64,000 nucleotides of DNA from Paramicrobacterium humi (GCF_900105715.1 NZ_FNRY01000001.1:186001-250000), one strand, 5' to 3'. Shown: positions 29,507 to 39,337, counted from the stretch's first letter. Translations and numbers: made by a program. The notes: generated from the letters alone by a model not told the origin.

Positions 29507-30214
29507 ATGACGCGACCCGGTATCCCCGAGCGCATTCCGGAGACCTCTTCAGATGACACCTGGGTGATCATCCCTCTGTACAACGAGGCAACTGTCATCG
29601 GCGGAGTCATCGAGGAACTTCTTGGTTCTTTCAGCCATGTCGTCTGCATCGACGATGGGAGCACTGACGGTTCAGCGGACGCAGCCCGCGCGTCCGGCGC
29701 ACGCGTGCTGCAGCATCCCGTCAATCTGGGTCAGGGCGCAGCGCTTCAGACCGGATTCGAGTATGTGCTGCAGCAGGGCGGTGCGCGCTTCATCGTCACG
29801 TTCGATGCCGACGGACAACACCGTGTCATCGACGCACTCGCCATGGTCGAACTCGCTCGCGAACGCGACCTCGCGATCGTTTTCGGATCACGCTTCCTCG
29901 ATGCCCGGACGAATCCGGGAATCGCCAAGCGAATCATTCTGAAGACGGCCGTCTGGGTCACGAATATGACTACAGGCCTGAAACTCACGGATGCCCACAA
30001 CGGCCTGCGAGTGGTTCGCAGGGACGCCGCGTCACAGATCAATCTGCAGCAAGATCGCATGGCGCACGCCACGGAGATAGTCCTCCAGCTCGGGCGCACG
30101 CGTCTCCCGTGGCAGGAATTCCCCGTCGAGCTGCTCTACACGGATTACTCCCGGGCAAAGGGGCAGTCGGTGCTCAATGCAATCAACATCCTCGTCGACC
30201 TGGTCGTGCGGTAG
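29507..30214 (+). CDS. GT2 glycosyltransferase, dolichyl-phosphate-mannose synthase-like
   Basis: 235 residues, single GT-A domain without C-terminal helices. WVIIPLYNEATVIGGVI, CIDDGSTDGS and TFDADGQHRV (DxD) are the polyprenyl-phosphate sugar synthase pattern. The following gene (30223) is a DUF2304 membrane protein, a common partner of this type. The pair probably makes and handles a polyprenyl-phosphate-linked sugar used by outer-face GT-C transferases such as the polytopic protein at 30585-32540. Short divergent promoter region upstream shared with the WbpD-like gene. Confidence 0.88.
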   Translation: MTRPGIPERIPETSSDDTWVIIPLYNEATVIGGVIEELLGSFSHVVCIDDGSTDGSADAARASGARVLQHPVNLGQGAALQTGFEYVLQQGGARFIVTFDADGQHRVIDALAMVELARERDLAIVFGSRFLDARTNPGIAKRIILKTAVWVTNMTTGLKLTDAHNGLRVVRRDAASQINLQQDRMAHATEIVLQLGRTRLPWQEFPVELLYTDYSRAKGQSVLNAINILVDLVVR

Positions 30215-30222
30215 GAGCAATC

Positions 30223-30588
30223 ATGTGGATCCAGATTATCCTCGTCATCGGCGTGATCGCCGTTGGGCTTTTCTTCACGCGGCCCACGGGCAGTGACAGC
30301 CACCTCGCGCTGCGACGACTGTTTCTTGGCGCCTTCATCGTCGTTGCGATTCTGTCCATTCTCTTTCCGAGCTGGCTCACCTGGGCCGCGAACTTCGTCG
30401 GCGTCGGACGTGGCGCTGACTTGCTCCTTTATGCGCTCGTACTCGCCTTCCTGGTTTTCGTTTCCACGACGTACCGTCGGAATGTTCAGGTCAATCGCCG
30501 AATCACCAAGCTGGCACGTCAGATCACGCTTGCTCATGCCGCGGTCGAAGACGCGGAGCTCAACCGCAAACGCGACGGCGAAAGCTAA
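30223..30588 (+). CDS. DUF2304 family small membrane protein
   Basis: 121 residues. Three hydrophobic segments (about 3-20, 35-55 and 65-85) followed by a basic, helical cytoplasmic tail (TTYRRNVQVNRRITKLARQI). This matches DUF2304, found beside DPM1-like GT2 genes. ATG 30223 has AGGAG five bases upstream and lies eight bases after the GT2 stop. It may hold the polyprenyl-phosphate sugar synthase at the membrane or help flip the product; neither is shown by sequence. Ends four bases into the convergent gene. Confidence 0.8.
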   Translation: MWIQIILVIGVIAVGLFFTRPTGSDSHLALRRLFLGAFIVVAILSILFPSWLTWAANFVGVGRGADLLLYALVLAFLVFVSTTYRRNVQVNRRITKLARQITLAHAAVEDAELNRKRDGES

Positions 30589-32540
30589 AGTCCGCAGGCT
30601 GTGATGCGGTAGAGGACCTTGTCATTCACCCGGTCGACTTCCTCCACCACGGACGAATGATCGAGATCGAGTAGCCCCTCGTAGCCGATGGAAGTGTCCA
30701 CGGTTATGCGGCCACCGAAGCGGTCTGCACCGAAGTCGAGAACGTAGTCGACGCCCGTTCTCTTCAGGGCAGCGCAGACCTCAGGATCGTCGAGCGCGTC
30801 GTTGAGGTGCCTGTTCACCATGAGGTTCTCAGGAGCCGTGGACGAGTTGAAGTGCGGGTTGAGAACCCGGCGATCCTCGAGCGCATATGCCCACGACGTG
30901 CCGGTCCACGGGTTGCCGACGATGACAGCATCTTTCGGCACTTCTGCATCGATGCGTTCGAGAAGGGAGCGCTCATCCTGGGAGAGGATCTGCGAGGAGT
31001 TGCTGAGGTCGTATTTGGCAGCTGCGCGGCTTATGGCGGACTGCATGGCGATTCCCTGACCGCCCGCGACCAGCACAACAGCGCATACGGCCGCCGACAC
31101 ACGAACTGCCGTCGTACCAGCGGTGCGCGAAGCCACTCGCTTGGAGATGAACATCCATATCGCGAACGCGCCTAGGGCAGCGAGAACGACAGTCAAGGGA
31201 ACGCTCAGGGCAGCGAGCCTCGGCGGGTCCTTGTAGAAGACCCCGAGTGCCGCATTGCGGAGGTTGCCCGATGGTAGGAAGGCGCTCAGAGCAAAGAGAA
31301 ACGCGGGGACCGTCCACATGACGGGCAGCCACCAGCGACCGCGGCGAATCTCACTCACGATGCCAACCAGCAGCAGAATCGTCAGCAGAATCGCGGGCGG
31401 GGTTCCGTTGCGCGAGCTCGTGAGGGCTTCAAACGCTGCCCTCAGTGGCGACGCATATGGCTGCCAGGGAGCTGTATAGCCGACGCTCCCGAACTTCCAC
31501 CAGGCAGCCAGCAGCACGATGCCGGCAACGAGCGCCCCCGCACCGGCTGCCACCTTCGTCATGGCGGGGAGTGAGGTGCGCATGAGTGTCAGAACGCGTG
31601 CGCAGACACCCACAAAGCCCAGCGCTGCGAAGCCGAACACGACAGAAGTCTGTGAGATCGCCATCGCACCGAGACTTGCGATGAGGGCGAGCACTTGTAG
31701 CGGGATCGGCCCAAGCAGGTCGGTGCGTGTGAGCCGAGTGATCGACAGCCCCAGGGCGATGGCTCCGGGCAAGAAGGCGAGAGCCAAGAAGTAGGGATAC
31801 AGCACGCCATAATCGAGCATCCCTAACGGAAATGACGGTGCCGCTGTTGCGAGCACTGCGGCGACGACGAGTGCCGAGGTGCGGGCGGGAGCAAGCAATT
31901 CGACCAGGGTCAGGATTCCGATTGGCCAGATGACCGCCGCGACAACGAGGTTGGACATGTTCGCTGCCGTGACAACGTCGCCGCCTGTGATCATCGCGAC
32001 GATGGAGACAAGGTCATGCCAGCCGGCCGGATAGAAGCTCGATTGCCCTTCGGGAAGGATCATTCCCGTCAGGTGGAGTGACGACCCGTTGAGCGTGTCG
32101 AGGATGTATCGGACTCCATTGAGGTGGAACGCGGCATCGTAGGTCTGCGACACGCTGTCGGGTCGGCCGTACACGAGGACCAGCTGCGTACAGATGATGG
32201 CGGCCGAGATCGGCAGCGCGATTCCAAAACCGCCACGGAACTTTCGTGGACTCGGTCGTTCACGCCGCGGCCTCCCGCGGACGACGAGGAGGCGCACGGC
32301 GAGGGCGATGAGCGCGAGCGCGATGCTGAATGCCCCGACGCTCGCGGGGTTCCATGCGATGCCAAAGGCGGGGAAGACGAGTCCTGCCGTCGCGAACGTG
32401 GACACAGTTACGGCGGGAGCCGCGACGATGAGAAGGTGGCGGCGAGCACCGGCAGCGGCCGCAATAACCGCACCCGGTGTGTACGCGACGGCGAGTGCCA
32501 CGAGAGCGACAACAATCGCCGAAAACCACGTCATCGACAA
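30585..32540 (-). CDS. Polytopic membrane protein, DUF6541/GT-C-like
   Basis: 651 residues with about 14 hydrophobic segments spread over residues 1-500 and a C-terminal extracytoplasmic domain of about 150 residues (DAEVPKDAVIVGNPWTGTSW, RRVLNPHFNS). An acidic loop after the fourth segment (SQTYDAAFHLNGVRYIL) is placed like the catalytic Asp of GT-C glycosyltransferases. Family assignment to DUF6541 is from overall pattern. Likely an outer-face sugar transferase or modifier using polyprenyl-phosphate sugars, in keeping with the DPM1-like gene next door. Last of a three-gene minus-strand group from 34408. Confidence 0.7.
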   Translation of the reverse strand: MSMTWFSAIVVALVALAVAYTPGAVIAAAAGARRHLLIVAAPAVTVSTFATAGLVFPAFGIAWNPASVGAFSIALALIALAVRLLVVRGRPRRERPSPRKFRGGFGIALPISAAIICTQLVLVYGRPDSVSQTYDAAFHLNGVRYILDTLNGSSLHLTGMILPEGQSSFYPAGWHDLVSIVAMITGGDVVTAANMSNLVVAAVIWPIGILTLVELLAPARTSALVVAAVLATAAPSFPLGMLDYGVLYPYFLALAFLPGAIALGLSITRLTRTDLLGPIPLQVLALIASLGAMAISQTSVVFGFAALGFVGVCARVLTLMRTSLPAMTKVAAGAGALVAGIVLLAAWWKFGSVGYTAPWQPYASPLRAAFEALTSSRNGTPPAILLTILLLVGIVSEIRRGRWWLPVMWTVPAFLFALSAFLPSGNLRNAALGVFYKDPPRLAALSVPLTVVLAALGAFAIWMFISKRVASRTAGTTAVRVSAAVCAVVLVAGGQGIAMQSAISRAAAKYDLSNSSQILSQDERSLLERIDAEVPKDAVIVGNPWTGTSWAYALEDRRVLNPHFNSSTAPENLMVNRHLNDALDDPEVCAALKRTGVDYVLDFGADRFGGRITVDTSIGYEGLLDLDHSSVVEEVDRVNDKVLYRITACGL

Positions 32541-32582
32541 AATCTCCTCAACGTCGTCGCATCTCTCACCTGCGCTATTGCG

Positions 32583-33455
32583 CTACGCCTGTCCCTGTGC
32601 GCCACTTGTGTCGTCTCTGAACCCGCGCTGGATGAGGCGACGGTAGAGCACGCGCCTCACGCTCACGGGCACAAATCGATATACGCCCCTGACGACGAAA
32701 TTACGCAGGAATTGGAAACGTGTGGTGAACCCCGCTCGTCGCAACGCTCGCTGCAGATCCCACTCGGCCCGAAACTGCTTTCGTCCGCCACGTCGCGCAT
32801 ACGCTCCGGCACCGACCCGGTACATGACAAGCGGCTCCGGCAGGTTTTCAACGCGGGCACCATGCTGAATCATTCGGGCGAAGAGCCAATAGTCTTCCAT
32901 GAGCCCGATGTCGTCATACCCGCCTGCTGCGGCGACAGCTGGCCGCCGGTACATGACCGTCGGGTGATTGAAGGGATCGTGAAAGCGTGAGTACCGTGCG
33001 ATCGTCGCCGTCCCGGTCGGAGGCGTGCGCTTGCCGATCACCTCACTCGTGTCGTCCGTGAACTCGAGCATTCCCGTGCCGACGAGATCGTAGCCGTCGG
33101 CGATCTTTTCCATCTGCTTTTCGAACCGCGACGACAGGGAGACATCGTCCGCGTCCATCCGCGCCACAATGTCGTAGCTGCACGCATTCAGTCCAACGGT
33201 GAGTGCGTTCGCGAGTCCGCCGCGCTCCGCGATCTCGATGTGGCGCACCGGAACCTTGGTGCTCTGCTTCATCTTTGCGATGGACGAAGCCAACAGATCG
33301 GGCACTTCCCCGTCTTGGACGAGGATCACCTCGGACGGAGGAAGTGTCTGGTCCCGCGTTGAGCTGAGAAAGGCGCGTTCGAAGTGGTCGGCACGATCGT
33401 TCATGTAAACGGGAAGCAAGAGAGAGAACTGCGGGCCGGTTGAATTGCCGGTCAT
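32583..33455 (-). CDS. GT2 glycosyltransferase
   Basis: 290 residues, GT-A fold. FSLLLPVYMNDRADHFERAF, VILVQDGEVPD, RGGLANALTVGLNAC, the DxD in VARMDADDVS and GLMEDYWLFARM (catalytic base region). Similar to the amylovoran/AmsE-type GT2 enzymes. Start overlaps the upstream GT2 stop as ATGA (33452-33455). No membrane segments apart from a basic, amphipathic C terminus that may dock on the membrane. Donor and acceptor unknown. Confidence 0.85.
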   Translation of the reverse strand: MTGNSTGPQFSLLLPVYMNDRADHFERAFLSSTRDQTLPPSEVILVQDGEVPDLLASSIAKMKQSTKVPVRHIEIAERGGLANALTVGLNACSYDIVARMDADDVSLSSRFEKQMEKIADGYDLVGTGMLEFTDDTSEVIGKRTPPTGTATIARYSRFHDPFNHPTVMYRRPAVAAAGGYDDIGLMEDYWLFARMIQHGARVENLPEPLVMYRVGAGAYARRGGRKQFRAEWDLQRALRRAGFTTRFQFLRNFVVRGVYRFVPVSVRRVLYRRLIQRGFRDDTSGAQGQA

Positions 33456-34408
33456 GCTGCCCTCCGTATTTCTTCCAGAACGTCAGCCGGGACTCCTGCG
33501 CCAAGCAGCGCTTCCGCGTTCAATCGCGGCTTTCGCTCCCGGGCTTCCTTCACTCCCTGCACGAAAGCAGCGCGAAGCGTCGCCCGGTCGGGCGATTTGA
33601 GAAACGTCCTTCCCCAGCGCGCGAGCGAGGATGCCCCGTAGAGAATCTTCTCGAGTGGCCGGAGCGCCTTCGAATAGCGGAACAGCCAAAGCTTGTTGCG
33701 CACTTCAAAGCGAAATCGCTCGCCCGGGTCTGTGTCGGTCGAAGCGCGCGCCTTGGTCTTATGCGTGACCACGCTCGCTGGAACGGACAGACCCACGCCG
33801 CCCCGGATCATTCGCGAGCTGAACTCGAAGTCATCGTTCCAGAGGAAGTAATCGACGATTGGGTATCCGAGAGTCCTGATTCGGTCTGCGTTGTACATCG
33901 ACGAAACGAAGGAGATCGATCGCACCGCAAGCGACCCCGCCGCGCTTGCCCAGCCCTTCGTGGCTTTGGTCGCGAGCGGATGCTGCCGCGGCGTGTTCAT
34001 GGGATGGTCCGTACCGTCGACCCAGGTAACGCGCGAGCCGACCGCGTACAGGTCAGTTCGCGGATAGGTCGCGACCGCTTCGAGCATGCCACTGAGCGCC
34101 TGCGGACTTGGAACGGTGTCGTCATCCATGACCCAGACCCACTGCGGATCATGGCGTGTGATGGCCGCGGCCATGCCGACGGCAAACCCCCCGGCACCTC
34201 CCGTATTTTCGGAGAGCTCAATCAGATCCGACTCCGGCGCCGTCTCGCGGACGACCTGAGATGAGTCATCGGTAGAGGCGTTGTTCACAACGACGATGGC
34301 ATCTGCCGGTCGCTTCTGCGCTTGCAGGCCTGTGAGAACTTCCCGGAGGAGCTCGCTCCGGTTATACGCGACGACCACAGCCACTACGCGCGGATCCCTC
34401 GCCACCAA
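33452..34408 (-). CDS. GT2 glycosyltransferase, GlfT1-like
   Basis: 318 residues. VVAVVVAYNRSELLREVL, VVNNASTDDS, ENTGGAGGFAVGM and WVWVMDDDTVPS, then LWNDDFEFSSRM and HKTKARAS. The NTGGAGGF and MDDDT combination is shared with GlfT1 and related rhamnosyl/galactofuranosyl transferases that prime galactan on the rhamnose linker. Together with glf, galE, rml genes and the GlfT2-like fragment this suggests a galactofuran part in the polymer. Start taken as TTG 34408 directly followed by GTG 34405, with AAGGAA about ten bases upstream; either is possible. Confidence 0.82.
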   Translation of the reverse strand: MVARDPRVVAVVVAYNRSELLREVLTGLQAQKRPADAIVVVNNASTDDSSQVVRETAPESDLIELSENTGGAGGFAVGMAAAITRHDPQWVWVMDDDTVPSPQALSGMLEAVATYPRTDLYAVGSRVTWVDGTDHPMNTPRQHPLATKATKGWASAAGSLAVRSISFVSSMYNADRIRTLGYPIVDYFLWNDDFEFSSRMIRGGVGLSVPASVVTHKTKARASTDTDPGERFRFEVRNKLWLFRYSKALRPLEKILYGASSLARWGRTFLKSPDRATLRAAFVQGVKEARERKPRLNAEALLGAGVPADVLEEIRRAA

Positions 34409-34504
34409 TAACCACCGTTCCTTCTCGCAGGCAATCTGGGCAAGTTTACCGCTGGGCCGACGTGAACCTCCTGAGGAAGCGCGCCGGCCGATTACCAGGG
34501 CAGC

Positions 34505-35638
34505 TTACAAGTCACTGTGGAGCGTCCACAGCAAGCTCGCGGAGTCCGCCCATGTGAAGGCGCGAGCGCGGTCGTGCGAAAGGACTCGCAGCCGATCGCG
34601 TTGCGAGCCGTCGCTGAGTACGGCACTCATCGCCTCGGCGAGTCGGTCCGCATATCCCTTGCCTTCGGCTTCCACGACGTAGCCGGCACCACCCGCCGTC
34701 TCGACGAGTGCGGGATCGTCGGAATGGATGACGGGCGTGCCGAACGTGAAGGCTTCCACGAGCGGCATCCCGAATCCCTCACCGACGCTCGGCACCACGA
34801 GCGCCGACGCGCGCGAGAGCACGAGTGCCTTGTCGGCATCGGCGAGCTCGCCCAGGCCCGCGACGCGCCCTTCGCTCACGCCCGCCTCGTCCGCTGTACC
34901 TTCGATCGTGACGTCGCCCCATGTCTCGGGACCGATGATCAGCAGTGGGAGGTCCGGCGCGTTGGACCGCGCCATCGCTGTGATCAGCTCGATGATTCCT
35001 CGCCGCGGCTCGAGAGACCCCATGGCGACGATGTAATCAGGGGGCAGGCCGAGCTCTTTTGCACGCTGGTCGGGATTGACGGGAAGGCGGAGCGTGCTTG
35101 GTGCGGCACCGGGGATCACTCGCACTCGCTGCCCAAAATCGGCGATGTCCGAGAGTTGATTCGCAAGTGCGTGAGTGGGAACGACGAGTGCGTCAGCGTG
35201 TTTCAGCGCTCGTTTCAGCAGTGCTTTCTGACCCGACACCGTCGCGGGCGTGAGAGACTTCGGCTGCGTCCACGGCAAGAGGTCGTGCAAGGTAACAGTG
35301 ATCTGAGTGCCGTGATCGACATCGTGCTTGACCAGGGGGGCCAAGAGCGTCGGTGAATGGATGAGCCCTGTCGAAACCTGGGGCGAGGCAACGCCCAGTT
35401 GCCACGCGGCCGAGAGTTCACGACGCCTCAGCGTCGTCTTGTGCAAACCGGAGAGGCCGCCAAGGCGCTTACGCACGTCCGCTACTTCGTCGTCACCGTG
35501 CGCCGCGATGATCGCCTCGACATCGCAGCCCCTCGGGGCGGTCCGGATCAAAGCACGAGCGAGGTCACGACTGTAGGCGCCCAAATCGCCTTGCACAGGA
35601 GGAATCATCTGATCGACGATCACCCGAAGCGTAGTCAT
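34505..35638 (-). CDS. GT4 glycosyltransferase
   Basis: About 377 residues from ATG 35638 (LRVIVDQMIPPVQGDLGAYSRD). GT-B fold with YIVAMGSLEPRRGIIELI in the donor domain and VPSVGEGFGMPLVEAFTFGTPV (E-x7-E site). Mannosyl/rhamnosyl-type GT4 enzymes share this pattern. An in-frame ATG 35677 would add 13 residues; the ribosome site AGGAAGGG fits either poorly, so the start is uncertain. Stands alone between the GT2 group and the divergent LGFP/CWB2 gene. Confidence 0.85.
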   Translation of the reverse strand: MTTLRVIVDQMIPPVQGDLGAYSRDLARALIRTAPRGCDVEAIIAAHGDDEVADVRKRLGGLSGLHKTTLRRRELSAAWQLGVASPQVSTGLIHSPTLLAPLVKHDVDHGTQITVTLHDLLPWTQPKSLTPATVSGQKALLKRALKHADALVVPTHALANQLSDIADFGQRVRVIPGAAPSTLRLPVNPDQRAKELGLPPDYIVAMGSLEPRRGIIELITAMARSNAPDLPLLIIGPETWGDVTIEGTADEAGVSEGRVAGLGELADADKALVLSRASALVVPSVGEGFGMPLVEAFTFGTPVIHSDDPALVETAGGAGYVVEAEGKGYADRLAEAMSAVLSDGSQRDRLRVLSHDRARAFTWADSASLLWTLHSDL

Positions 35639-35744
35639 CAGAACGACAGCCCTTCCTGCGCCGAGGGACCGACGCATGACCCTAATTTACGGGACATCTG
35701 GGCCCCATCTGGCCTTTCTGGTCGATACGCGCGGAGCCAGCACA

Positions 35745-35750
35745 TAGCAT
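35745..35750 (+). promoter_or_regulatory. Leaderless-type -10 element for the LGFP-CWB2 gene
   Basis: TAGCAT seven bases before the ATG at 35758, no ribosome site in between. The identical hexamer and spacing occur before the response regulator at 62563. Confidence 0.55.
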
Positions 35751-35757
35751 TGAGGGC

Positions 35758-38085
35758 ATGTCAGGGGCACGAACCAGGGGGAGAAGTCTGCGCGTTGTGG
35801 CGATTGGCGCGATTGCGTTAATGGCGGCGACAGTGATTTCGGTACTGCCCTTCACGCAAGACGAAGCGAATGCGGCGACGTTCAGCGCTGGACGCATCAT
35901 CGACGACGCGATCTTCTTCGATTCGTCATCAATGACTGAGTCGGAGATCCAGTCGTTCCTGAACTCAAAGGTGTCGACCTGCAAGTCCGGCTACACCTGC
36001 CTTAAGTCCTACAAGGAGTCGACGAAGTCTCGCGCTTCGGACAAGTACTGCTCGGCTTATACCGGCGGAAGCAACGAGAGCGCAGCCCGCATCATCTACA
36101 AGGTGGCGCGTGCATGCGGAATGAACCCTCAGGTGCTCCTCGTGACCCTCCAGAAAGAGCAGGGGCTCGTAACCTCGACGGCACCGACAGCGGGCAAGTA
36201 CCGGATCGCGATGGGGTACGCATGCCCCGACACCGCTGCGTGCGACACCAAGTACTACGGCTTCTCCAATCAGGTCTACAACGCTGCCCGACAGCTTCAC
36301 AGGTACACCGTCGACAGTTACTTCTCGTGGTTCCCTGTTGGAAAAACAGTCGGAGTCCAATATCACCCGAATGCCAGTTGCGGCAAGAAGTCCGTCTACA
36401 TCGAGACGAAGGCTACCGCTGCTCTGTACTACTACACGCCATACACGCCGAACACCGCCGCCCTTAACGCCGGCTACGGCACCGGCGACACCTGCTCGAG
36501 CTACGGAAACCGAAACTTCTTCAATTACTTCAACGCATGGTTCGGCTCGACGTGGACGAACGATGGCGTCGCACCCCAGCTCGCCGGAATCTACACATCG
36601 CAATACTCTGAGCTCGGCAAGCCGCAGGGCAACCCGATCCGCTACGCGGACGGGGGTGTCGCACAGGCCTTCGAGCGCGGCTGGGCGTACTGGAGCAAGG
36701 CGACCGGAGCGCACTACTCACAGGACCAGATCCTGACGTCGTACACGACCCTCAAGGGGCCTGAAGGAGTTCTCGGATACCCGACAGGGGACGTCAAGAA
36801 CGAGACGGGCGGCGGTCTGAGCCAGCAGTTCCAGAAGGGTGCGCTCTACTGGTCCCCTGGCAACAGCATCCACCGCCTCAGCGGACAGATCTTGAAGTCG
36901 TATCTCGCCCTGGGCGGCCCCTCCGGTAAGCTCGGATACCCGGTGGATGCGGAGTCCTCGCTCGGGACCGGGATGTCGATGCAGCCGTTCGTGAAGGGTG
37001 CCCTGTACTACTCGACGAAGCTCGGCATTCACTTCATGAGCGCGCAGATCAAGACGGAGTACGACAAGCTCGGCGGCGTCAAGAGCGCACTCGGTTTCCC
37101 CACTGACAGTACGCGATCGTTCAAGAATGGAATGTCGGGGCAGACGTTCCAGAGCGGATCGCTCTATTGGTCCTCCGCTCACGGCCCCGTCGTCACGACT
37201 CGACACTACGGTGCCGACCGTTACGCCACGGGCGCGAGCGTGTCTCGTTCGACCGCGCAGACAAAGGGCAAGGTCTACATTGCGACGGGCGCGAACTATC
37301 CGGATGCGCTCGGCGCGGCGGCCCTCGCGGGTAAAAATGACGCCTCATTGCTTCTCGTGACGAGGACGTCCGTCCCCGGCACGGTTGCTTCAGAGCTCAA
37401 GCGGCTGGCACCTTCGCAAATCGTCATCGTGGGTGGCACGGGCGTGGTTTCTTCCGCGGTAGAGAAGTCGCTGAAGTCGTACGCGCCTGTCTCACGGATT
37501 TCGGGCAGCGATCGATTCGAGACATCGCGCAACACCGCGAAGCAGTTCGGCGCCGCGGGGGCTCAGACGGCGTTCATCTCCACGGGTTGGGACTTCCCCG
37601 ACGCGCTGACCGCCGGATCAGCCGCCGGCTCACTGGGCGCCCCGGTGATCCTCGTGGACGGCAAGAAGTCCGCTCTTGACGCGAAGACGTCGCAAGTGCT
37701 GAAGACGCTGAAGGTGCAGAACATCGTGATCGTCGGCGGAACCGGTGTCGTGAGTTCTGGCATCTCCTCCGCGCTCAGCAAGTCCGGCTACGGCGTCTCC
37801 CGACTCTCCGGTGCAGATCGGTACGCGACGGCGGCGGCCATCAACTCGAAGTACTTCCCGACCGCGGACGCCGCGTACTTCGCGACAGGCACGGATTTCG
37901 CTGATGCGCTCACGGGCAGTGCGGCAGCAGGAGCGGACGGTGCTCCGTTGTACATCACCACAAAGTCCTGCATCCCGGCAAGCAACAAGAACGCCATCAC
38001 CAAGCAGTCGCCCACGACGGTCCGGCTGCTCGGCGGGCCTGCCGTCGTCGGCGACCAAGTGGGACGCCTGGAGATCTGCGGCTGA
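35758..38085 (+). CDS. Secreted wall protein: lysozyme-like domain, LGFP repeats, three CWB2 repeats
   Basis: 775 residues. Signal peptide ending ANA-AT near residue 40. Residues about 45-270 form a Cys-rich domain found in actinobacterial hemagglutinin-like proteins; its MNPQVLLVTLQKEQGLVT helix with a conserved Glu resembles the catalytic helix of lysozyme-like glycosidases (inference). Three full LGFP repeats and one partial follow at about 272-480, ending LGYPTGD, LGYPVDA and LGFPTDS. Three CWB2 repeats at about 483-775 (GADRYATG, GSDRFETS, GADRYATA) end at the C terminus. LGFP repeats are associated with wall binding in corynebacteria. A wall-remodelling or adhesion role at the surface is likely. 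Confidence 0.8.
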   Translation: MSGARTRGRSLRVVAIGAIALMAATVISVLPFTQDEANAATFSAGRIIDDAIFFDSSSMTESEIQSFLNSKVSTCKSGYTCLKSYKESTKSRASDKYCSAYTGGSNESAARIIYKVARACGMNPQVLLVTLQKEQGLVTSTAPTAGKYRIAMGYACPDTAACDTKYYGFSNQVYNAARQLHRYTVDSYFSWFPVGKTVGVQYHPNASCGKKSVYIETKATAALYYYTPYTPNTAALNAGYGTGDTCSSYGNRNFFNYFNAWFGSTWTNDGVAPQLAGIYTSQYSELGKPQGNPIRYADGGVAQAFERGWAYWSKATGAHYSQDQILTSYTTLKGPEGVLGYPTGDVKNETGGGLSQQFQKGALYWSPGNSIHRLSGQILKSYLALGGPSGKLGYPVDAESSLGTGMSMQPFVKGALYYSTKLGIHFMSAQIKTEYDKLGGVKSALGFPTDSTRSFKNGMSGQTFQSGSLYWSSAHGPVVTTRHYGADRYATGASVSRSTAQTKGKVYIATGANYPDALGAAALAGKNDASLLLVTRTSVPGTVASELKRLAPSQIVIVGGTGVVSSAVEKSLKSYAPVSRISGSDRFETSRNTAKQFGAAGAQTAFISTGWDFPDALTAGSAAGSLGAPVILVDGKKSALDAKTSQVLKTLKVQNIVIVGGTGVVSSGISSALSKSGYGVSRLSGADRYATAAAINSKYFPTADAAYFATGTDFADALTGSAAAGADGAPLYITTKSCIPASNKNAITKQSPTTVRLLGGPAVVGDQVGRLEICG

Positions 38086-38152
38086 CGCTCGTTCTCGAAG
38101 GTTCCGCTTGGGCTCGAGCGCATAGGCTGAGTGCCTGGGCGAGAGGAGCACC

Positions 38153-39337
38153 GTGACCGCAGGAATCATCCTCGACATCGTGCTGGTCGTCGCGCTGCTC
38201 GTCGCGATCGTGGCGGGGTTCCGGCGCGGCTTCCTGCGCACGGTCGGCTCGCTCATCGGGCTGGTCGCGGGCGGGCTCGCAGCCCTGCTGCTCATGCCGG
38301 TAGTCGCGTCGTTCGTTCCGGCGCCGGGCTGGAATGTGCTCGTCGCGCTGCTGGTCGGGCTGTTCATCGTCGGGGTGGGCGTCAGCATCGGATCCTGGTT
38401 CGGCAGCCTGCTGCGCCGGCCCGTGCGGAAGCTCAAGCTCGGTCCGGTCGACCGGCTGCTCGGCGCGCTCGCGAACGGCGTCGTCGCTCTCCTCGTCATG
38501 CTGCTGCTCGCGACGAGCGCGAGCGGGCTCGGCGTTCCAGCGCTCACGCAGGCCGTCGCCTCCTCGACGGTGCTGCGCACGCTCGAGGGCCTCACGCCGG
38601 CGCCCGTCGAGGGCGGGATCGCCCGCTTCCGCGCGCTCGTGATCAGCAACGGCATCCCGACGGTGCTCGGCGCCGCCGGCCTACCGCAGCAAGGGCAGAT
38701 CCCGGATGCCGACACGAACACGCCGGCGCTCCGGAAGGCGGCGCAGTCGGTCACGCGCATCACGGCCAACTCCCCCATGTGCGGCACGCGCAGCTCGGGC
38801 AGCGGCTTCGTCATCGACGACGGACTCGTGATGACGAACGCGCACGTCGTCGCGGGCGCCACGGACGCGGTGGTCGAGGTTCCGGGCGAGCTCCCGCGAG
38901 CGGCATCCCTCGTCTATTTCGATCCGGAGAACGACATCGCCGTGCTCTCGGTCCGAGGCCTCGACGCCCCCGCTCTCCCGTTCGCCCCTGACCCGAATGC
39001 CGGCTCGACGGCGTTCTTCCAGGGCTACCCGTACGGCGGTCCGTTCGTCTCGCGAAGCGCAGGGGTGCTGGGCACGGGCGAGATCCAGGTGCAGGACATC
39101 TACAATCAGAAGGACGTGACCCGCTCGGTCACCTCCCTCGCCGCTCACGTCGAGCCGGGGAACTCCGGCGGCCCGCTCCTGACCTCGGACGGGGCGGTCG
39201 CGGGAATGATCTTCGCGCGCGCGGAGGGCGGAAACGACATCGGCTTCGCCTTGTCGATGGAGGAGATCACGCCGGTGCTCGCGCAAGCCGGCTCGTTCTC
39301 GTCGGCCGTGCCCAGCGGAAGCTGTTCCGCGCACTGA
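38153..39337 (+). CDS. marP: MarP-type membrane serine protease (CvpA + trypsin-like)
   Basis: 394 residues. Four transmembrane helices of a CvpA domain in residues 1 to about 130, then a trypsin-like protease outside the membrane with His in VMTNAHVV, Asp in ENDIAVLS and Ser in EPGNSGGPLL. Two Cys (MCGT and SGSCSAH) may form the redox-sensitive disulfide known for MarP. In mycobacteria MarP protects against acid and oxidative stress by processing a peptidoglycan hydrolase. GTG 38153 has GAGAGGAG six bases upstream and TAGGCT at 38123-38128 is a likely -10. From here on base composition is clearly higher in G+C. Confidence 0.9.
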   Translation: MTAGIILDIVLVVALLVAIVAGFRRGFLRTVGSLIGLVAGGLAALLLMPVVASFVPAPGWNVLVALLVGLFIVGVGVSIGSWFGSLLRRPVRKLKLGPVDRLLGALANGVVALLVMLLLATSASGLGVPALTQAVASSTVLRTLEGLTPAPVEGGIARFRALVISNGIPTVLGAAGLPQQGQIPDADTNTPALRKAAQSVTRITANSPMCGTRSSGSGFVIDDGLVMTNAHVVAGATDAVVEVPGELPRAASLVYFDPENDIAVLSVRGLDAPALPFAPDPNAGSTAFFQGYPYGGPFVSRSAGVLGTGEIQVQDIYNQKDVTRSVTSLAAHVEPGNSGGPLLTSDGAVAGMIFARAEGGNDIGFALSMEEITPVLAQAGSFSSAVPSGSCSAH

